From Paenibacillus albiflavus (lineage in GTDB: Bacteria > Bacillota > Bacilli > Paenibacillales > NBRC-103111): a stretch of DNA of 32,784 nucleotides. Positions 32,727 to 32,784 of this stretch are shown here, piece by piece (within the stretch, counting starts at the first letter, position 1; each line of letters starts with the position of its first letter). A program made the position numbers and the translations under genes. The stretch spans positions 1-32,784 of the forward strand of contig NZ_SKFG01000026.1 of the NCBI RefSeq assembly GCF_004344915.1. The letters are read 5' to 3'. The notes under the pieces were generated by a model. The model was given only the letters and a program-made list of their open reading frames with translations, was not told the origin of the DNA and did not search any database.

Positions 32727-32784
32727 TTTAATGGAGAGTTTGATCCTGGCTCAGGACGAACGCTGGCGGCGTGCCTAATACATG
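32727..32784 (+). rRNA. rrs: 16S ribosomal RNA, 5' end (partial)
   Basis: The universal 16S start AGAGTTTGATCCTGGCTCAG is at 32735-32754, followed by GACGAACGCTGGCGGCGTGC and CTAATACATG, the invariant first 50 bases of Firmicute 16S. The mature end is placed near TTTAATGGAG by comparison with Bacillus. The gene continues past the window end. Confidence 0.97.

Overview
This window is a chromosomal segment of an endospore-forming, low-to-moderate GC Firmicute. The gene order spoVB/yabM tail, yabN(mazG), rqcP, yabP, yabQ, divIC, yabR, spoIIE, yabS, yabT, tilS, hpt, ftsH, coaX, hslO, yacD, cysK, pab/fol genes, yazB, dusB, lysS and rRNA is the classical Bacillus 'yab/yac' region. A hup gene between mazG and rqcP, and nadABC between ftsH and coaX, point to Paenibacillaceae (probably Paenibacillus or a close relative). 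The family assignment is inference from gene order and protein character.

Layout. 1-419: GC-rich 3' end of a SpoVB/YabM-type flippase. 438-2571: mazG, hup, rqcP, closed by a terminator. 2737-3515: spore-coat genes yabP and yabQ (4-bp overlap). 3661-4642: divIC and the S1 protein yabR, which has its own sigma-A promoter. 4643-5459: gene-free, with a terminator, a two-hairpin repeat, a 24-bp tandem repeat and a five-copy 103-bp tandem repeat. 5460-6212: methionine aminopeptidase, the only minus-strand gene. 6213-9018: spoIIE behind a Spo0A-type promoter. 9112-10293: an extra DUF418 membrane protein. 10463-14178: yabS, yabT (sigma-F promoter candidate), tilS, hpt. 14275-16260: ftsH. 16601-22723: nadA-nadB-nadC-coaX-hslO-yacD, apparently one operon. 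22845-23783: cysK. 23915-30019: pabB-pabA-pabC-folP-folB-folK-yazB-dusB, a folate operon. 30169-30645: greA. 30847-32340: lysS. 32401-32784: tandem rRNA promoters, leader and the first about 58 bases of 16S rRNA.

The genes combine sporulation (spoIIE activates sigma-F; yabS/yabT carry a sigma-F-like promoter; yabP/yabQ act in the mother cell), division (divIC), translation and tRNA functions (rqcP, tilS, dusB, lysS, rRNA), cofactor synthesis (NAD, CoA, folate, cysteine) and protein quality control (ftsH, hslO, yacD).

The least explained signal is a family of intergenic elements with two consecutive hairpins, seen five times here (3513-3605, 4697-4787, 16356-16456, 26109-26154, 30698-30795). 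Both stems show paired compensatory changes between copies, so the fold itself seems to be preserved. Three copies directly follow an intrinsic terminator. The second unexplained feature is the nested tandem repeat array between yabR and the inverted map gene.
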